Source: Loktanella sp. UBA3435 (GTDB lineage Bacteria; Pseudomonadota; Alphaproteobacteria; Rhodobacterales; Rhodobacteraceae). From it: 20,979 nt of DNA. Both the position numbers and the translations under genes were made by a program. The DNA lies in NCBI GenBank assembly GCA_002378665.1, contig DFSO01000033.1, positions 56,412 through 77,390 of the forward strand, given 5' to 3'. The number at the start of each line of letters is the position of its first letter. The first letter of the stretch is position 1. Positions 6,737 through 14,726 of the stretch are shown in pieces. A model generated the notes under the pieces. It saw only the letters and a program-made list of their open reading frames with translations, was not told the DNA's origin and made no database searches.

Positions 6737-7797
6737 TCCTTGTTCTCAACGCAGGATCATCGTCGCTTAAGGTCGAAGTTTTCGGGCCTGACCTGACATC
6801 TATGATGAGCGGCGCGGTTTCCAGCATTGGGACGCAAGGCACGATTAAACTGGGCGATATGCAGCGCGATGTGAAAACCGCCGATCATGCCGAGGCCTTG
6901 GCCTTGATGATCGAGGCCTTGACCGCCGCAGGGATCACAATCGACAAGCTAACCGCTGCCGGCCACCGCGTCGTGCATGGTGGAACGATTTTGACCGAAC
7001 CTGCGCGGATCACGCCGCAAGTTATCGCGGCAATCAAAAGCGTGATCCCACTGGCGCCGCTGCATAACCCCAATAACCTTGCCGCAATGCTTGCCCTGCA
7101 AGATATGGCCCCCGATTTGCCGCAATATGTCAGCTTTGGGACTGCTTTTCATGCGACCAATCCTGAAGTCGCGACCCGCTATGCGATCCCGCAAACGCAA
7201 CATGACGCGGGCATTAGACGCTATGGCTTCCACGGGTTGTCCTATGCCCATTTGACCGAAAGCTTTGGGGCTGATCTGCCGCGTCGCTTACTGGCGCTTC
7301 ATCTTGGCAACGGCGCTTCGCTTTGTGCGATCCTTGACGGAAAATCCATCGCAACCTCAATGGGTCACTCGCCCCTATCAGGCCTGACGATGGGCACGCG
7401 GTCTGGTGATATCGACGGGGCGGCTGTGCTGCGGATTTCGGCGGCCTTGGGCGAAGACGAGACCGATCGCATACTCAACAAAAACTCTGGTCTTCAGGCG
7501 TTGGCTGGCGACTTTGACATGCGCGCCCTATTGGCCCGCGACGATGACGCCGCCCGTTTTGCAGTTGAACATTTCTGCTATTGGGCGGCCCGCCATGCGG
7601 GTTCTGCGATTATTGCGATGGGTGGTCTTGATGCTGTGGCCTTTACAGGTGGCATCGGAGAAAACGCCGCCCCGATCCGCAAGAAAATCATGGCACATCT
7701 GGCGTGTTTTGGCGAAGTGCCAGTGCATGTGGTTGCCGCTGATGAAGAACGCCAAATCGCCCGCGACGCGATTGCCCTGATGGACGCGGGGTACTGA
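6733..7797 (+). CDS. ackA: Acetate kinase-like protein with an unusual active-site substitution
   Basis: 354 aa, shorter than the usual roughly 400. ASKHA-fold motifs are in order: VLNAGSSSLK (1-13, nucleotide/phosphate Asn6), GHRVVHGG (77-84, Arg79), RYGFHGLSY (163-171, His167), LHLGNGAS (189-196), GLTMGTRSGDIDGA (217-230, Arg223) and FTGGIGENAAPIR near the end (Glu). The conserved FDTAFH segment reads SFGTAFH here. The Asp matching catalytic D148 of the Methanosarcina thermophila enzyme is Gly136 (codon GGG at 7138-7140). The normal role would be to turn acetyl phosphate into acetate and ATP. It overlaps pta by ATGA and the next gene by one base (TGATG), so it is embedded in the operon. The family is certain; activity with Gly136 is doubtful. 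Confidence 0.85.
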   Translation: MILVLNAGSSSLKVEVFGPDLTSMMSGAVSSIGTQGTIKLGDMQRDVKTADHAEALALMIEALTAAGITIDKLTAAGHRVVHGGTILTEPARITPQVIAAIKSVIPLAPLHNPNNLAAMLALQDMAPDLPQYVSFGTAFHATNPEVATRYAIPQTQHDAGIRRYGFHGLSYAHLTESFGADLPRRLLALHLGNGASLCAILDGKSIATSMGHSPLSGLTMGTRSGDIDGAAVLRISAALGEDETDRILNKNSGLQALAGDFDMRALLARDDDAARFAVEHFCYWAARHAGSAIIAMGGLDAVAFTGGIGENAAPIRKKIMAHLACFGEVPVHVVAADEERQIARDAIALMDAGY

Positions 7798-8558
7798 TGG
7801 AAGCGCTCTATACATTTACCGAGTTGACCGCGACACAGTTTTGGTTACTTGGCGCAATCTCCACATTGGCAGGCGTCGTGCGCGGCTTTTCAGGCTTTGC
7901 GCTTTCGGCGATTGTCATGGCATCGGCAGTAACCTTCCTGCCGCCTGTGCAACTCATACCAATTTGTTTCTGGTTGGAGCTTTGTGCCAGTATTCTAATG
8001 GCCAAATCAGGCTGGCAAGAAGCAGACCGAAAGATCGTTTTCGGTCTTGTGATTGGATCAGCCGTGGGTGTGCCCATCGGGCTGGCACTGACCACAAACA
8101 TCCCTGTTGATGCGTCCAAGCTCATCGTATTGATCCTCGTGATGGTGTTGGCACTGACCCAACTCGCAAAGATCCGCATTCCGTTTTTTGCCACGAAGGC
8201 AGGGCTTTATACGGCGGGACTTTCTGCAGGGATTGCATCTGGATTGGCTTCGGTGGGAGGCATGGTCGTCGCCCTTTTTGTGCTTAGTCAAGACGCCCCC
8301 GCCCGCAAAATGCGCGCAGCACTTGCGTTGTTTTTGTTCATTAGCATGGCCACATCCATCATCTATCTTTTCGTGTTTGGCGTTATGACGACGACAGCGA
8401 CTGCACGCGCAGCCACCTTTGCTTTGCCTTGCTTCATTGGCGTCTTTATCGGCCAGCGCTTGTTTACACCAAAATTCGAAACGTATTATCGGCCGTTTTG
8501 CCTCACACTCTTGACCGGACTTGCATTGGCAGGTCTGATCCGAACATCCCTGTCCTGA
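7797..8558 (+). CDS. TSUP-family anion exporter (second copy)
   Basis: 253 aa, seven or eight predicted membrane helices, with the TSUP signature RGFSGFALSAIVMAS in the first. It has the same family and length as the gene at 5053 but clearly divergent sequence (for example LPPVQLIPICFWLEL against TNPVPLIPVVFTCEI), so it is not a recent tandem duplicate. The start ATG overlaps the ackA stop (TGATG) and soeA follows 11 nt later. Sitting between acetyl-phosphate enzymes and a sulfite dehydrogenase, it may export sulfite or sulfate, or a C2 sulfonate or organic acid. The substrate is inferred from context only. Confidence 0.8.
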   Translation: MEALYTFTELTATQFWLLGAISTLAGVVRGFSGFALSAIVMASAVTFLPPVQLIPICFWLELCASILMAKSGWQEADRKIVFGLVIGSAVGVPIGLALTTNIPVDASKLIVLILVMVLALTQLAKIRIPFFATKAGLYTAGLSAGIASGLASVGGMVVALFVLSQDAPARKMRAALALFLFISMATSIIYLFVFGVMTTTATARAATFALPCFIGVFIGQRLFTPKFETYYRPFCLTLLTGLALAGLIRTSLS

Positions 8559-8569
8559 AAGGTAGCCCT

Positions 8570-11398
8570 ATGTCGCTAGACCAGCCCCAGATTGATCTGT
8601 CGCCCAAAGTGTCCGACGAGATACGCAAAACCACTTGTTACATGTGCGCCTGCCGCTGCGGGATCAACGTACACATGAAAGAGGGTAAAGTTGCCTATAT
8701 CGAGGGAAACAAAGACCACCCTGTGAACAAGGGCGTGCTCTGTGCCAAAGGGTCTGCGGGCATCATGCAGCACAACGCGCCGTCGCGTCTGCGCGCGCCA
8801 TTGAAGCGCGTCGGCCCACGTGGGTCGGGTGAGTTCGAGGAAATTTCTTGGGAAGAGGCGCTCAAGATTGCGACCGATACCCTCGCGCCGATCCGTGCGA
8901 ATGCCCCTGAGAAGCTCGCGTTCTTTACGGGCCGCGATCAGTCACAGTCGTTCACGTCGTTCTGGGCGCAAGGCTTTGGTACGCCAAACTATGCAGCCCA
9001 CGGCGGGTTCTGTTCGGTCAACATGGCCGCTGCGGGCATCTATACGATGGGTGGCGCGTTCTGGGAATTTGGCCAGCCTGACTGGGATCATACCAAGCTG
9101 TTCATGCTGTTTGGTGTCGCCGAAGACCACGACAGCAACCCGATCAAAATGGGCATCGGCAAGATCAAGGCACGCGGCGCGCGGATGATTGGCGTGAACC
9201 CGATCCGCACTGGTTATAACGCGGTGGCGGACGATTGGGTTGGCATTACACCCGGCACCGACGGGCAGTTTATTCTGGCGCTGGTGCATTGCCTGATGAA
9301 AGCGGGCAAAATTGATCTCGATTACCTCGCTCGCTTCACCAATGCCTCTGTGCTGGTAAACCAAGACCCAAAATCCGAGCAATACGGGTTGTTTCTGCGC
9401 GACGCCGAAGGTCAACCGCAGGTGATTGATCGTCGCACGGGCAAGCTTGCCGCGTGGAACGGTCAAGGGGTTGAGCCTGATCTTTCGGGCACGCACCGCG
9501 CCAAGGGCGTCACGCACCGCCCTGTGTTCCACCTGATGGCCGACAAATATCTCAGCGACGATTATGCCCCCGAAGCGGTAGAAGAAAGCTGCGGCATCTC
9601 TGCCAAGCACATCCGCGCGATTGCTGCAGATCTGGCGCGTGTGGCGTTTGACGAAGCGATTGAACTGGACCGCGAATGGACCGATTTCCGTGGTGTGAAG
9701 CACGACAAAATGATTGGCCGCCCCGTGTCATTTCACGCGATGCGCGGGATTTCGGCGCACTCCAATGGCTTCCAGACCTGCCGTGCGCTGCACATGTTGC
9801 AGATCATTTTGGGGTCTGTTGAGACGCCCGGTGGCATGCGTTTCAAGCCGCCCTATCCCAAGCCTGCGACAGCCCACCCAAAGCCGCACGGCAAGGTCAC
9901 ACCCGGCGCCGCGCTCAACGGCCCGCACTTGGGCTATGTGCAAGGTCCCGAAGATTTGCTGCTGCAAGAGGACGGCTCTGCCACGCGTATCGACAAGGCC
10001 TATACATGGGAAAACCCGATGTCGGCGCATGGTCTGATGCATATGGTGATCTCGAACGCACATGCGGGCGACCCCTATAAAATCGACACGCTGTTTATGT
10101 ATATGGCGAACATGTCGTGGAACTCTTCGATGAATACGGGCGGCGTTATGCAGATGCTGACCGACAAGAACGAGGATGGGACCTATGTGATCCCGAACAT
10201 CATTTATTCGGACGCTTATTCATCCGAAATGGTGGCTTATGCCGATCTGATTTTGCCAGACACAACCTATCTGGAACGGCACGATTGTATCTCGCTGCTG
10301 GACCGCCCGATATGCGAGGCCGACGGTGTGGCCGATGCGATCCGCTGGCCCGTGGTCGAGCCTGACCGCGATGTCCGCGGCTTCCAATCGGTGCTTTGTG
10401 AGCTTGGCGCGATGCTGAACCTGCCTGGTTTCGTGAATGAGGACGGCAGCCAGAAATACAAGGATTACGCCGACTACATCACTAACCACATTCGCCGTCC
10501 AGGAATTGGGCCTTTGGCTGGGTTCCGCACAGGCGAAAAGGGTCTGCAAGGCGGGCGCGGTGACGTGAATGAGGGCCAGATCGACAACTATATCAAGAAC
10601 GGCGGCTTTTGGATCGAGCATGTTCCCAAGAATTGCGCTTATTATAAACCCTTCTCGATGGACTACCAAAACTGGGCCGTGAAGATGGGGTTCTATGATG
10701 TGGTACAGCCCTATATCTTCCAGCTTTACGTCGAACCCATGCGCAAATTCCAAGCCGCCGCCGAAGGCATCGGCACGCGGCAACCGCCAGAGCATTTGCG
10801 TGGCCAGATCAAGGTCACGATGGACCCGCTGCCGATCTGGTATCCACCGTTTGAGGATGGGCATGTGGACCCCGAAGAATACCCTGTTCATGCGCTGACA
10901 CAGCGCCCGATGGCGATGTATCACTCTTGGGGCACACAAAACGCGTGGTTGCGCCAGATCCACGGACATAACCCGCTCTATGTCCCGACCAAGATTTGGG
11001 AAGCCAACGGGTTCAAGGATGGCGATTGGGCGCGAGTGAGTTCCGTGCACGGGTCAATCACCGTGCCTGTGGCGCATCAGGCGTCGCTGAATGAAAACAC
11101 CGTTTGGACGTGGAACGCGATTGGCAAGCGCAAGGGCGCTTGGGCGCTTGATACCGATGCATCCGAAGCGTCCAAGGGCTTCTTGCTCAACCATCTGATC
11201 CACGAACTTTTACCGCCCAAGGGCGACGGGCTTCGCTGGGCCAATTCCGATCCGATCACGGGGCAAGCCGCTTGGTTTGATCTGCGCGTGAAGATCGAAA
11301 AATCGGGTGTACCAAACGAGGCGCAGCCAGCCATGCCAGCGATTAAGTCGCCCGTTGGCAAAGGACCAAAAGACATCGCATGGAAGGTGGGCAAATGA
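8570..11398 (+). CDS. soeA: Sulfite dehydrogenase (quinone), molybdopterin catalytic subunit
   Basis: 942 aa, a DMSO-reductase-family (complex iron-sulfur molybdoenzyme) catalytic subunit. Cys23-x2-Cys26-x3-Cys30-x27-Cys58 bind a 4Fe-4S cluster (FS0). GTPNYAAHGGFCS puts a likely molybdenum-ligand Cys at 148, as in the polysulfide/thiosulfate reductase branch. No Tat signal precedes the cluster, so the enzyme is cytoplasmic, as known for SoeABC of Allochromatium and roseobacters. It would oxidise sulfite from Xsc to sulfate. The start at 8570 is chosen because AAAGG stands 7 nt before the ATG and upstream in-frame codons lie inside the preceding gene. A 47-codon ORF overlaps its stop (ATGA), then soeB. 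Assignment to Soe rather than another reductase rests on the xsc/TSUP context, the missing Tat signal and the NrfC/DmsC-like partners. Confidence 0.87.
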   Translation: MSLDQPQIDLSPKVSDEIRKTTCYMCACRCGINVHMKEGKVAYIEGNKDHPVNKGVLCAKGSAGIMQHNAPSRLRAPLKRVGPRGSGEFEEISWEEALKIATDTLAPIRANAPEKLAFFTGRDQSQSFTSFWAQGFGTPNYAAHGGFCSVNMAAAGIYTMGGAFWEFGQPDWDHTKLFMLFGVAEDHDSNPIKMGIGKIKARGARMIGVNPIRTGYNAVADDWVGITPGTDGQFILALVHCLMKAGKIDLDYLARFTNASVLVNQDPKSEQYGLFLRDAEGQPQVIDRRTGKLAAWNGQGVEPDLSGTHRAKGVTHRPVFHLMADKYLSDDYAPEAVEESCGISAKHIRAIAADLARVAFDEAIELDREWTDFRGVKHDKMIGRPVSFHAMRGISAHSNGFQTCRALHMLQIILGSVETPGGMRFKPPYPKPATAHPKPHGKVTPGAALNGPHLGYVQGPEDLLLQEDGSATRIDKAYTWENPMSAHGLMHMVISNAHAGDPYKIDTLFMYMANMSWNSSMNTGGVMQMLTDKNEDGTYVIPNIIYSDAYSSEMVAYADLILPDTTYLERHDCISLLDRPICEADGVADAIRWPVVEPDRDVRGFQSVLCELGAMLNLPGFVNEDGSQKYKDYADYITNHIRRPGIGPLAGFRTGEKGLQGGRGDVNEGQIDNYIKNGGFWIEHVPKNCAYYKPFSMDYQNWAVKMGFYDVVQPYIFQLYVEPMRKFQAAAEGIGTRQPPEHLRGQIKVTMDPLPIWYPPFEDGHVDPEEYPVHALTQRPMAMYHSWGTQNAWLRQIHGHNPLYVPTKIWEANGFKDGDWARVSSVHGSITVPVAHQASLNENTVWTWNAIGKRKGAWALDTDASEASKGFLLNHLIHELLPPKGDGLRWANSDPITGQAAWFDLRVKIEKSGVPNEAQPAMPAIKSPVGKGPKDIAWKVGK

Positions 11399-11538
11399 GC
11401 AAGACACAAATCCTGCTGCTGATTCTCGGGTTTGTGGTGATCACATTCGGATCGTTCATCTGGATGATCGCCACATGGGATTCCTCAAAAGAGGAATCGA
11501 TGAGCTACAATTGGACACAAGAAGGGGCGATCTTATGA
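11395..11538 (+). CDS. 47-aa single-pass membrane protein between soeA and soeB
   Basis: The ATG at 11395 overlaps the soeA stop (ATGA), and the TGA at 11536-11538 overlaps the soeB start (ATGA again). GGAAGG lies 7 nt before this ATG, and AGAAGGGG inside the gene stands 7 nt before the soeB ATG, so all three reading frames look translationally coupled. The product starts MSKTQ, has one hydrophobic helix at about residues 6-27 (ILLLILGFVVITFGSFIWM...), then a polar acidic tail of about 20 residues (WDSSKEESMSYNW, TQEGAIL). Positive N-end and acidic C-tail suggest N-in, C-out. The likely role is a small accessory subunit or assembly/anchoring peptide of the Soe complex, by analogy with other one-helix oxidoreductase subunits. 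Function is inference; the gene itself is well supported by its joints. Confidence 0.75.
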   Translation: MSKTQILLLILGFVVITFGSFIWMIATWDSSKEESMSYNWTQEGAIL

Positions 11539-12311
11539 CCGAGCTTCCGACCAGCACTGCCAAGAAACTTGGCCTCGTGATCGACCTTGATACTTGCGTG
11601 GGCTGTCATGCCTGCGTGGTGTCGTGCAAAGGGTGGAATACCGAAAATTACGGCGCCCCGTTGTCGGACCAGAATGCCTATTCTGGGGCCGCATCGGGGA
11701 CATTCCTGAACCGCGTGCACTCCTACGAGGTGCAACCGCCTATGCTGCGCGATGAGCCGCAAGCGGCACAGCTGATCCACTTTCCAAAGTCGTGTTTGCA
11801 CTGTGATGACGCGCCATGTGTGACGGTCTGTCCGACGGGTGCCAGCTATAAGCGGTCCGAAGACGGGATCGTTTTGGTCAATGAGCAGGACTGCATTGGC
11901 TGCGGTCTATGTGCTTGGGCCTGCCCTTACGGGGCGCGTGAATTGGATGAAAAAGCAGGGGTGATGAAGAAATGCACCCTTTGCGTGGATCGCATTTATA
12001 ACGAGAACCTGCCTGAGGAAGACCGCCAGCCAGCCTGCGTGCGGACCTGTCCGTCAAACGCGCGTCATTTTGGTGATTTGGCCGACCCCGAGAGTGATGT
12101 CTCGATTTTGGTCGCCGAGCGTGGCGGGTTTGATTTGATGCCAGAGCAAGGCACAAAGCCCACCAACAAATATCTGCCACCGCGCCCGAAAGATGTGGAG
12201 CCTGAATATGACATTCTGGCCCCCTACCTTGAGCCGATTGCCAAAGACGGCAAAGGCTTCATCAGCTGGCTCGACAAGGCGCTTTCTGCACTTCCTGGAG
12301 GAGCAAAATAA
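11535..12311 (+). CDS. soeB: Sulfite dehydrogenase iron-sulfur electron-transfer subunit
   Basis: 258 aa, a four-cluster ferredoxin-like subunit of the NrfC/DmsB/PsrB type. Sixteen Cys fall in four groups: CVGCHACVVSC (21-31), CLHCDDAPCVTVC, CIGCGLCAWAC, and CTLC with the later PACVRTC. This is the full set for four 4Fe-4S clusters passing electrons from SoeA to SoeC. It has no signal peptide, matching a cytoplasmic enzyme. The start at 11535 is preferred over upstream in-frame codons because of the AGAAGGGG ribosome site 7 nt before it and the ATGA overlap with the small membrane ORF. Its TAA shares its last base with the soeC ATG. Confidence 0.88.
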   Translation: MTELPTSTAKKLGLVIDLDTCVGCHACVVSCKGWNTENYGAPLSDQNAYSGAASGTFLNRVHSYEVQPPMLRDEPQAAQLIHFPKSCLHCDDAPCVTVCPTGASYKRSEDGIVLVNEQDCIGCGLCAWACPYGARELDEKAGVMKKCTLCVDRIYNENLPEEDRQPACVRTCPSNARHFGDLADPESDVSILVAERGGFDLMPEQGTKPTNKYLPPRPKDVEPEYDILAPYLEPIAKDGKGFISWLDKALSALPGGAK

Positions 12312-13183
12312 TGCATCCAGCACCATCCGTTATTCTGTTCACAACATTTTCCGGCCTTGGTTTTGGCCTGCTGTTTTGGCTTGGCATCAACCCCAATCCC
12401 CCTACGGGTTGGGTCGCGTTTGTCTTCTTTGCCATCGCTTATCTCGGCGCGGTGGGTGGTCTATTGGCCTCAACATTTCACCTTGGCCATCCAGAGCGGG
12501 CGCTGAAAGCGTTCAGCCAATGGAAGACAAGTTGGCTGTCACGTGAGGGAATTTGTGCGGTCGCAACTCTTTTGATCATGGCGCTTTATGGGGCTGGCTT
12601 GGTGTTCTTTGGCGCTCATTGGGCGCCGCTTGGCTGGCTCGGTGCACTGGGTGCATTGGCGACTGTTTTCACCACCTCTATGATTTACGCCCAACTCAAG
12701 ACTGTCCCCCGTTGGAAGCATTGGACAACGCCTGCGCTGTTCCTGCTGCTCTCGCTTGGTGGTGGCGCGCTTTTGGCTGGCAATGTGCGCTTTGCATTGC
12801 CGCTGCTGATCATCGCGGGCGTTTTGCAAGCCTTTGCTTGGTTCCACGGCGACGGACGCTTTGCGGCCTCTGGCACCACGATGGAAACGGCGACAGGCCT
12901 TGGCCATATCGGCACGGTCCGTGCGTTTGAGCCGCCGCATACGGGCACCAACTATCTGATGAAAGAGTTCATCCACGTTGTCGGGCGCAAGCATGCGCTA
13001 CAGCTGCGCGTCATCGCGCTTGTATTGGGATTCGTCGTGCCCGTTTTGATGCTCTTGATGACGTTCCATCATTGGAATGCGCTTGTTGCAGTTGTTAGCC
13101 ACATTGCGGGCGTGCTGGCGCTGAGATGGTTGTTCTTTGCACAGGCCGAACACGTCGTCGGCTTGTATTACGGCAAGCGTTAG
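12311..13183 (+). CDS. soeC: Sulfite dehydrogenase membrane anchor, DmsC-like
   Basis: 290 aa, about eight hydrophobic helices. The DmsC-type hallmark STFHLGHPERALKAFSQW, followed by KTSWLSREG, lies between the second and third helices (about residues 56-81). This subunit anchors SoeAB to the cytoplasmic face of the inner membrane and passes electrons to the quinone pool. GGAGG about 10 nt before the ATG and the one-base overlap with soeB set the start. It is the last gene of the xsc operon: an intrinsic terminator begins 7 nt after the stop, and the next gene is convergent. SoeABC carries no nitrate- or DMSO-reductase chaperone gene beside it in this window. Confidence 0.86.
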   Translation: MHPAPSVILFTTFSGLGFGLLFWLGINPNPPTGWVAFVFFAIAYLGAVGGLLASTFHLGHPERALKAFSQWKTSWLSREGICAVATLLIMALYGAGLVFFGAHWAPLGWLGALGALATVFTTSMIYAQLKTVPRWKHWTTPALFLLLSLGGGALLAGNVRFALPLLIIAGVLQAFAWFHGDGRFAASGTTMETATGLGHIGTVRAFEPPHTGTNYLMKEFIHVVGRKHALQLRVIALVLGFVVPVLMLLMTFHHWNALVAVVSHIAGVLALRWLFFAQAEHVVGLYYGKR

Positions 13184-13190
13184 TCATAAG

Positions 13191-13219
13191 AAAAGGCGCA
13201 TCTTAACGATGCGCCTTTT
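13191..13219. terminator. Strong two-way terminator after soeC
   Basis: AAAAGGCGCATC (13191-13202) pairs perfectly with GATGCGCCTTTT (13208-13219) around a 5-nt loop, TTAAC. Five T follow on plus and four T end the stem on minus, so it can stop both the xsc-soe operon and the convergent ABC ATPase gene. Confidence 0.92.
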
Positions 13220-13220
13220 T

Positions 13221-13241
13221 CCAATTTTCGTCGAAAATTGG
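13221..13241. repeat. Perfect 10-bp-arm palindrome at the end of the ABC ATPase gene
   Basis: CCAATTTTCG (13221-13230), one central T, then CGAAAATTGG (13232-13241): perfect arms directly against the TAA of the minus-strand ATPase gene (13242) and one base from the terminator stem. On the minus-strand transcript it would be a first hairpin 3' of the stop, without its own U tract, and may protect the mRNA end or assist the terminator. Confidence 0.6.
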
Positions 13242-14303
13242 TTACCCGCGGATACGTTTTTCTGTCTGTGCGTCAAACAAATAGATCCGGCTTTTGTCGA
13301 TTGTCACACCTACACGCGCCCCAGTTTTAGACCGTTCATCCCCACGTTCTTCAATCACAATCCGCTCACCAGTATCGCCTGACAGATAAACAAATGACAC
13401 GCCGCCAAGGCTTTCTGTCATTTCAACGGTATGTGTATCGCCATTTGGATCGACCATTAGATGCTCTGCACGCATGCCAACAGTTACGGATTTGCCCGTA
13501 TAGGCTGGCGCAATAACACCCTGAAACTCTGCCTTCATCCCAGGAACTGAAACTGCGCCGTCCTTAGCGGTGCCTTCAAGAAAGTTCATCGCAGGTGAGC
13601 CGATAAAACCCGCCACAAACTTGTTGTCTGGATCGCGATAAAGGTCCATCGGCGCGCCAACCTGTTCGATGATCCCTTTACGCAGTACAACGATTTTATC
13701 AGCCAAGGTCATCGCCTCGACCTGATCGTGCGTCACGTAAATCATAGTCGCGCCGATTTCTTTGTGCAGGCGGGCAATCTCGACACGCATCTCAACGCGC
13801 AATTCTGCATCGAGGTTTGAGAGCGGCTCATCAAAGAGGAACACCTCAGGCCCACGCACAATCGCGCGACCAATCGAGACACGCTGACGCTGACCACCAG
13901 AAAGGGCGGCAGGTTTGCGATCGAGGTAATCTTCGAGCTTCAAAATGCGGGTCGCTTCGGCCACTTTCTCGACGATCTCGGCTTTCGGAAAACCGTTCAT
14001 CTTCAACCCAAAGCCCATGTTGTCGCGCACGGTCATATGCGGATAAAGTGCGTAAGTCTGAAACACCATTGCCACACCGCGCTCGCTTGGGTCCAAAACG
14101 GTCACATCGCGATCACCGATATTGATCGCCCCGCTTGTCGTTTCCTCAAGGCCTGCGACCATCCGCAGAAGCGTGGATTTTCCGCAGCCTGACGGACCAA
14201 CAAACACGCAGAATTCACCGTCCGCAATTTCGAGGTCAATCCCGTGGATCACCTGCACATCGCCGTATTTCTTGATGACGTTTTGAAGCTTTACACCTGA
14301 CAT
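13242..14303 (-). CDS. ugpC: Sugar ABC transporter ATP-binding protein (UgpC/MsmK/MalK type), orphan
   Basis: 353 aa, normal for the CUT1 sugar-importer ATPases. Walker A is GPSGCGKST (36-44), Q-loop FQTYALYPHM (81-90), signature LSGGQRQR (134-141), Walker B VFLFDEPLSNLD (154-165) and switch His192 in YVTHDQ. A C-terminal TOBE-type regulatory domain (about 235-353) includes the FIGSPAMNFLEG linker common in UgpC/MalK proteins. It would power uptake of a sugar or glycerol-phosphate-type solute, but no binding protein or permease lies in the window; such ATPases can serve several importers. AAGGA stands 9 nt before the ATG. Upstream on the same strand is only a truncated IclR gene, so its original promoter and partner genes may have been lost. 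The substrate cannot be assigned. Confidence 0.88.
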   Translation of the reverse strand: MSGVKLQNVIKKYGDVQVIHGIDLEIADGEFCVFVGPSGCGKSTLLRMVAGLEETTSGAINIGDRDVTVLDPSERGVAMVFQTYALYPHMTVRDNMGFGLKMNGFPKAEIVEKVAEATRILKLEDYLDRKPAALSGGQRQRVSIGRAIVRGPEVFLFDEPLSNLDAELRVEMRVEIARLHKEIGATMIYVTHDQVEAMTLADKIVVLRKGIIEQVGAPMDLYRDPDNKFVAGFIGSPAMNFLEGTAKDGAVSVPGMKAEFQGVIAPAYTGKSVTVGMRAEHLMVDPNGDTHTVEMTESLGGVSFVYLSGDTGERIVIEERGDERSKTGARVGVTIDKSRIYLFDAQTEKRIRG

Positions 14304-14324
14304 CGTGCTATATCCTTATCTGCA

Positions 14325-14726
14325 TTAAATGGGGGATCGCCAGCTTTGGGCTCCGGTCCCAATTTTGGCGGCTGTTTCAAGAAGTATGGGACGGAAGGCC
14401 TCTAACCCGTCAAGACTATGACGCGAGGTACTGGTCGCAATCGACACGGCACCAATCACGCGTTTGCGGGCCGTCAGGATCGGGGCTGCAATGCTGATAA
14501 TACCCGACTGATGTTCTTCGCGGTCATAGGCGACACCATCTTTGTGGATCGCGGAAAGTTCGACCTCAAGTGTTTTGGCATCGGTATGGGTCGCATCGGT
14601 ATAACTGTGAAATGCCTGCTGCTGAATCGCGAGATTGCGGCTTTCCTCATTCATGAAAGCCAGAATCACTTTGCCAACACCTGTGCAATAGGCGGGCGCC
14701 ACTTGGCCTGCCTGCGCGAGTGTCGA
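14325..14726 (-). pseudogene. IclR-family regulator, C-terminal effector-domain fragment
   Basis: About 133 residues match the IclR effector-binding domain: QVAPAYCTGVGKVILAF at the start, DREEHQSGIISIAAPI in the middle (residues of the ligand pocket region), then VIGAVSIATS and a C-terminal helix. A full IclR protein is about 250 aa, and the N-terminal winged-helix half is absent. Upstream the frame meets TGA at 14747-14745 after a few residues that no longer look like IclR. A GTG at 14702 could in principle start translation, but with no DNA-binding domain the product cannot be a normal regulator. It lies 21 nt upstream of the ABC ATPase gene, a usual arrangement for a sugar-transporter regulator. 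The break near 14725 coincides with the start of a plus-strand gene remnant. Confidence 0.75.

Noticed and set aside
8429..8569. Upstream extension of soeA into the TSUP gene
   Set aside because: In frame but it overlaps the exporter gene by 130 nt, has no ribosome site, and the ATG at 8570 has AAAGG and gives the family N-terminus.
10220..11050. 276-codon minus-strand frame opposite soeA, and a 253-codon one at 8942-9703
   Set aside because: Both mirror soeA codons, show no domain and no start signal.
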